DNA of 64,000 nucleotides, from contig NZ_BMSA01000001.1 of NCBI RefSeq assembly GCF_014648915.1, forward strand, positions 1-64,000, in the 5' to 3' direction. Source of the stretch: Streptomyces phaeofaciens. Lineage in GTDB: Bacteria; Actinomycetota; Actinomycetes; Streptomycetales; Streptomycetaceae. The notes beneath the pieces were generated by a model. It was not told the origin of the DNA. It saw only the letters and a list, made by a program, of their open reading frames with translations, and did no database searches. The stretch's first letter is position 1; each line of letters starts with the position of its first letter. This document shows, in pieces, positions 60,195-64,000 of the stretch. The position numbers and the translations under genes were made by a program.

Positions 60195-61214
60195 ATGCCT
60201 GCCCACTTCACCCGACGCAGCCTGCTTCGCGGCATCACCGCGGCCACCGCGGTCGCCACCCTCGCCACCGGGCTCGCCGCCTGCGGTGGTGAGAGCGCCG
60301 CCACGACGACCGGCGGTGCCGCCGGCAGCGTGACCGTCGGACGGGTGTCGAACGGCGCCGCCGAGGAGACCACCCTGAAGGTCTCCGAGGTGAAGTCGAT
60401 CAGCGCCGAACTCCCCGAGTCCGTCCGCAAGAGCGGCAAGCTCGTCATCGGTGTCGGCGCCCTGCCCTCCGGCTTCGCCCCGCTGGCGTACATCGGCGAC
60501 GACCAGAAGACCCTCACCGGCGCCGAGCCCGACCTCGGCCGTCTGGTGGCGGCGGTCCTCGGCCTGGAGCCCGAGACGAAGAACTTCACCTGGGAGAACC
60601 TCTTCGTCGGCATCGACAGCGGCAAGGTCGACGTCGCCTTCACGAACGTCACCGACACCGAGGAGCGCAAGAAGAAGTACGAGTTCGCCTCCTACCGCCA
60701 GGACAACCTCGGCTGGGAGGTCAAGAAGTCCAGCACCTGGAACTTCGACGGCGACTACGAGAACCTCGCGGGCCTGACCGTCACCGTCGGCTCCGGCACC
60801 AACCAGGAGAAGATCCTCCTGGAGTGGAAGAAGAAGCTCGAGGCCGAGGGCAAGAAGCTCACCATCAAGTACTACCCGGACCGCAACGGCATCTACCTGG
60901 CGCTCGCCAGCGGCAAGATCGACGCGTTCTTCGGCCCCAACCCCGGCATCGCCTACAACGTCACCAAGACCGCGGGCACCGCGAACGCGACCCGAAGCGC
61001 GGGCACCTTCTCCGGCGCGGGCGAGACGCTCCAGGGCCTGATCGCCGCCACCGCCAAGAAGGACAGCGGCCTCGCCGAGCCGCTCGCGGACGCCATCAAC
61101 CACCTGATCGAGAACGGGCAGTACGCCAAGTGGCTGGCGGCCTACAACCTTTCCGACGAGGCCGTCGCCAAGTCCGAGGTGAACCCGCCCGGTCTGCCCC
61201 TGGACAACTCCTGA
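60195..61214 (+). CDS. Amino acid ABC transporter substrate-binding lipoprotein
   Basis: A 339-residue extracellular binding protein. A twin-arginine-like start (RRSLLRG) and lipobox LAAC (Cys about 31) precede a SBP_bac_3 fold: LVIGVGALPSGFAPLAYIGDD, a VDVAFTNVTDTEERKKKYEFA segment, and LASGKIDAFFGPNPGIAYN. It captures an amino acid-like ligand for the permease. AAAGGAC lies before the ATG. A terminator follows, so the monooxygenases downstream have separate control. Confidence 0.9.
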   Translation: MPAHFTRRSLLRGITAATAVATLATGLAACGGESAATTTGGAAGSVTVGRVSNGAAEETTLKVSEVKSISAELPESVRKSGKLVIGVGALPSGFAPLAYIGDDQKTLTGAEPDLGRLVAAVLGLEPETKNFTWENLFVGIDSGKVDVAFTNVTDTEERKKKYEFASYRQDNLGWEVKKSSTWNFDGDYENLAGLTVTVGSGTNQEKILLEWKKKLEAEGKKLTIKYYPDRNGIYLALASGKIDAFFGPNPGIAYNVTKTAGTANATRSAGTFSGAGETLQGLIAATAKKDSGLAEPLADAINHLIENGQYAKWLAAYNLSDEAVAKSEVNPPGLPLDNS

Positions 61215-61223
61215 CCGGCCCCG

Positions 61224-61249
61224 GCCCCGCCGGGAACACCCGGCGGGGC
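61224..61249 (+). terminator. Hairpin after the amino acid ABC operon
   Basis: A perfect 11-bp stem GCCCCGCCGGG/CCCGGCGGGGC with an AACA loop lies 9 bases after the stop codon. Confidence 0.85.
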
Positions 61250-61318
61250 ACGGGCGTTGTGACCGATGACGAGATGGGACAGGCGCCGACGCGCGCCCGA
61301 CAGGGGGAGGTGCCGGCC

Positions 61319-61405
61319 GTGACGCACACCCTCCACGCCGTGCACCTGACCTCCCGGCCTCACATAGACCTCCAGCGCGTGGCCGGCGCGCTCTGTTGTT
61401 CCTGA
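61319..61405 (+). CDS. Cysteine leader peptide before the monooxygenase genes
   Basis: A 28-residue frame starts GTG 8 bases after GGGGGAGG and ends with LTSRPHIDLQRVAGALCCS. The terminal Cys-Cys is encoded by two TGT codons, rare in this genome, just before the stop. This is the strongest of the three leader peptides in the window. Stalling at these codons when cysteine is scarce could open expression of the flavin monooxygenases 76 bases downstream. Confidence 0.75.
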   Translation: MTHTLHAVHLTSRPHIDLQRVAGALCCS

Positions 61406-61480
61406 CACCCGTTCCCCGAAGCGGCACCCCATGGCGTGGGTGACGTGCGCTCTCGTACGGATCTCCAGGAAGGCACCCTC

Positions 61481-62671
61481 GTGTCCTCGACCCCCGTTTC
61501 CCCTCTGCACCTCGCCGTCGCCCTCGACGGCACCGGCTGGCACCCCGCCTCCTGGCGCGAGCCCGTCGCCCGCCCCCGCGAGCTGTTCACCGCCGGATAC
61601 TGGGCCGGCCTGGTCGCCGAGGCCGAGCACGGCCTTCTCGACCTCGTCACCATCGAGGACGGCCTCGGCCCGCAGTCCTCCCACTTCCTCGACCCGGACG
61701 ACCGCACCGACCAGGTCCGCGGCCGCCTCGACGCCGTGCTGATCGCCTCGCGCGTCGCCCCGCTCACCCGGAACATAGGTCTGGTGCCGACCGCGGTCGT
61801 CACCCACACCGAGCCGTTCCACCTCTCCAAGGCGATCGCCACCCTCGACTACGTGAGCACCGGCCGCGCGGGCGTGCGCGTCCAGATCACCGCTCGCCCG
61901 AACGAGGCCGCCCACTTCGGCCGCCGCACGATCGCGCGCATCGAGCACTACGAGACCCCGGTGGTCGCCGACCTGTTCGACGAGGCAGCCGACCACGTGG
62001 AGGTCGTGCGCCGCCTCTGGGACAGCTGGGAGGACGACGCCGAGATCCGGGACGCCGGCACGGGCCGCTTCATCGACCGGGACAAGCTGCACCACATCGA
62101 CTTCGAGGGCCGCCACTTCCGGGTCAAGGGCCCCTCCATCACCCCGCGCCCGCCGCAGGGCCAGCCCCTGGTCACCGCCCTCGCCCACGCCACCGTCCCC
62201 TACCGGCTGGTGGCCCGCGCCGCCGACATCGGCTACGTCACCCCGCACGACACCGACCAGGCCCGCGCGATCGTCGCCGAGATCCGCGCCGAACAGGAGA
62301 GCGCCGGCCGGGCGGCCGACCCGCTGCACGTCTTCGGCGACCTGGTGGTCTTCCTCGACGACGACCCCGGCGAGGCCGCCGCCCGCCGCGACCGCCTCGA
62401 CACCCTCGCCGGCGAGGAGTACACCAGCGACGCCCGGATCTTCACCGGCACCCCCGCCCAACTCGCCGACCTGCTCCAGGAGTTCCAGTCCGCCGGGCTG
62501 ACCGGATTCCGGCTGCGCCCCGCCGTCGCCGGCCACGACCTCCCGGCGATCACCCGCGGCCTCGTCCCCGAACTCCAGCGCCGCGACGCCTTCCGCCGCG
62601 CCTACGAGGCCGACACCCTGCGCGGACTGCTCGGCCTGAGCCGCCCCGCCAACCGCTACGCCGCAGTCTGA
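61481..62671 (+). CDS. LLM class flavin-dependent monooxygenase
   Basis: A 396-residue luciferase-like monooxygenase with a TIM-barrel pattern (GLLDLVTIEDGLG, TRNIGLVPTAVVTHTEPFHLSKAIATLDYVS, GRAGVRVQITA). These enzymes use reduced FMN and oxygen to split C-S or C-N bonds, or hydroxylate. The GTG at 61481 follows AGGAAGG; an in-frame GTG at 61436 lacks such a site. The Cys leader upstream and ABC importer nearby suggest an organosulfur substrate, as for the YxeK/YtmO systems of Bacillus. Confidence 0.85.
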   Translation: MSSTPVSPLHLAVALDGTGWHPASWREPVARPRELFTAGYWAGLVAEAEHGLLDLVTIEDGLGPQSSHFLDPDDRTDQVRGRLDAVLIASRVAPLTRNIGLVPTAVVTHTEPFHLSKAIATLDYVSTGRAGVRVQITARPNEAAHFGRRTIARIEHYETPVVADLFDEAADHVEVVRRLWDSWEDDAEIRDAGTGRFIDRDKLHHIDFEGRHFRVKGPSITPRPPQGQPLVTALAHATVPYRLVARAADIGYVTPHDTDQARAIVAEIRAEQESAGRAADPLHVFGDLVVFLDDDPGEAAARRDRLDTLAGEEYTSDARIFTGTPAQLADLLQEFQSAGLTGFRLRPAVAGHDLPAITRGLVPELQRRDAFRRAYEADTLRGLLGLSRPANRYAAV

Positions 62672-62694
62672 GCCGGACGGAGAGCCGACGACCC

Positions 62695-64000
62695 ATGAGC
62701 AAGCCCCTGAAGCAGATCCACCTGGCCGCCCACTTCCCCGGCGTCAACAACACCACCGTGTGGAGCGACCCCCGGGCCGGCAGTCACATCGAGTTCAGCT
62801 CCTTCGCCCACTTCGCCCGCACCGCCGAACGCGCCAAGTTCGACTTCCTCTTCCTCGCCGAGGGCCTCAGGCTCCGCGAACAGGGCGGCAGGATCTACGA
62901 CCTGGACGTCGTCGGCCGCCCCGACACCTTCACCGTCCTCGCCGCGCTCGCCGCCGTGACCGAACACCTCGGCCTCACCGGCACCATCAACTCCACCTTC
63001 AACGAGCCCTACGAGGTGGCCCGCCAGTTCGCCAGCCTCGACCACCTCTCCGACGGCCGCGCCGCCTGGAACGTCGTCACCTCCTGGGACGCCTTCACCG
63101 GCGAGAACTTCCGCCGCGGCGGCTTCCTCCCGCAGGAGGAGCGCTACTCCCGCGCCAAGGAGTTCCTCGCCACCGCGCACGAACTCTTCGACTCCTGGCA
63201 GGGCGACGAGATCCTCGCCGACCAGGCCGGCGGCGCCTTCCTGCGCGACGCCAAGGCCGGCGCCTTCGTCCACGAGGGCCGGCACTTCGACATCCACGGC
63301 CGGTTCAACGTCCCGCGCAGCCCTCAGGGCCGCCCGGTGATCTTCCAGGCCGGCGACTCCGACGAGGGCCGCGAGTTCGCCGCGTCGAGCGCCGACGCGA
63401 TCTTCAGCCGGTACGCCACTCTCGACGAGGGCCGGGCCTTCTACACGGACGTCAAGTCCCGCCTCGCCCGGTACGGCCGCCGCGCCGACCAGCTGCTGAT
63501 CCTGCCCGCCGCAAGCTTCGTCCTCGGCGACACCGACGCGGAGGCCGAGGAGATCGCGAGGGACGTACGCCGACAGCAGGTCAGCGGCGCCACCGCGATC
63601 AAGCACCTGGAGTTCGTCTGGAACCGGGACCTGTCCTCCTACGACCCGGACGGTCCCCTTCCCGACATCGACCCCGACCCCGGCGAGCACCACATCGCCC
63701 GGGGCCGCGCCCAGGTCCGCATGTACCGCGATCCGCTGGCCACCGCCCGCGAGTGGCGCGAGCGGGCGGCGGCGAACAACTGGTCCATCCGCGACCTGGT
63801 CATCGAGACCGGCAACCGGCAGAACTTCGTCGGTTCCGCCGAGACGATCGCCGAGACCATCGACACCTACGTCCAGGCCGACGCGAGCGACGGCTTCATC
63901 CTCGTCCCGCACATCACCCCCGGCGGCCTCGACGCGTTCGCCGACCGGGTCGTCCCGCTCCTCCAGGAACGGGGCGTCTTCCGCACCGAGTACGAGGGCA
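62695..64000 (+). CDS. NtaA/DmoA-family FMN-dependent monooxygenase (3' end beyond the window)
   Basis: At least 435 residues without a stop. It has the NtaA/SnaA/DszA-family start KQIHLAAHFPGVNNTTVWSD and landmarks LDHLSDGRAAWNVVTSWD (about residues 118-135), RGRFNVPRSPQGRPVIFQAGDS-type loop near 200, and FVGSAETIAETID near 380. Relatives attack nitrilotriacetate, dimethyl sulfide, sulfones and dibenzothiophene. CGGAGAG precedes the ATG, 24 bases after the LLM stop, so the two are co-transcribed. Probably the second oxygenase for the organosulfur compound. Confidence 0.85.
   Translation, partial: MSKPLKQIHLAAHFPGVNNTTVWSDPRAGSHIEFSSFAHFARTAERAKFDFLFLAEGLRLREQGGRIYDLDVVGRPDTFTVLAALAAVTEHLGLTGTINSTFNEPYEVARQFASLDHLSDGRAAWNVVTSWDAFTGENFRRGGFLPQEERYSRAKEFLATAHELFDSWQGDEILADQAGGAFLRDAKAGAFVHEGRHFDIHGRFNVPRSPQGRPVIFQAGDSDEGREFAASSADAIFSRYATLDEGRAFYTDVKSRLARYGRRADQLLILPAASFVLGDTDAEAEEIARDVRRQQVSGATAIKHLEFVWNRDLSSYDPDGPLPDIDPDPGEHHIARGRAQVRMYRDPLATAREWRERAAANNWSIRDLVIETGNRQNFVGSAETIAETIDTYVQADASDGFILVPHITPGGLDAFADRVVPLLQERGVFRTEYEG

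Noticed and set aside
62695..64000. Missing stop codon in the last gene as a frameshift
   Set aside because: The frame stays open with family motifs to the window edge; it is simply cut off.

Overview
The window looks like Streptomyces chromosome. G+C is very high, coding third positions are almost all G or C, GTG starts and 4-base ATGA/GTGA gene overlaps are common, and it carries a SAM-IV riboswitch, actinomycete-type 'HIDLQRV' leader peptides and a tRNA-Pro(GGG). No transposase, integrase, prophage or CRISPR array was found.

Layout. (1) 1-6557: end of a sugar ABC ATPase, a secreted serine hydrolase, a small conserved protein, a minus-strand PhyH-SDR-Gfo/Idh operon divergent from a LacI regulator, and a cupin. 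(2) 6760-12603: a GntR-controlled operon with homologues of the gallate-pathway enzymes GalB, GalC and GalD, a type I extradiol dioxygenase and an aromatic acid:H+ symporter. The same 11-12 bp operator lies before the regulator and before the transporter. (3) 13518-32603: a large catabolic region around one LysR regulator. It has a carboxymuconolactone-decarboxylase-like gene plus a sugar-type ABC transporter (14105-18389), a nine-gene meta-cleavage-like block with a second extradiol enzyme, two aldehyde dehydrogenases and an L-2-hydroxyglutarate oxidase (19583-28679), and an amidohydrolase, ThDP decarboxylase and Ldh-type dehydrogenase (28902-32603). A 17-bp dyad, CGCAA-N7-TTGCG, sits upstream of the second and third blocks and a weaker copy before the first, so they probably form one regulon.

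(4) 32828-48818, minus strand: a compact PUFA-synthase/heterocyst-glycolipid-like iterative polyketide cluster. Protein A is a doubled PfaD-like flavin barrel-KS-AT-ACP-KR. Protein B is KS-AT-DH-phosphopantetheinyl transferase. A free ACP, alpha/beta hydrolase, glycosyltransferase, methyltransferase and lipase-type esterase follow. The predicted product is a reduced or polyene fatty chain that is glycosylated and methylated. (5) 49366-56427: an SDR lacking its catalytic tyrosine, a serine-hydrolase homologue lacking its catalytic lysine, a TetR/MFS efflux pair with two palindromic operators, tRNA-Pro, and a TetR-aldolase-PfkB kinase sugar locus.

(6) 56652-64000: an organosulfur locus. Three short leader peptides, a SAM-IV riboswitch, a polar-amino-acid ABC importer and two flavin-dependent monooxygenases suggest salvage of S-substituted amino acids under control of both SAM and, probably, cysteine supply. 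The last gene runs off the window.
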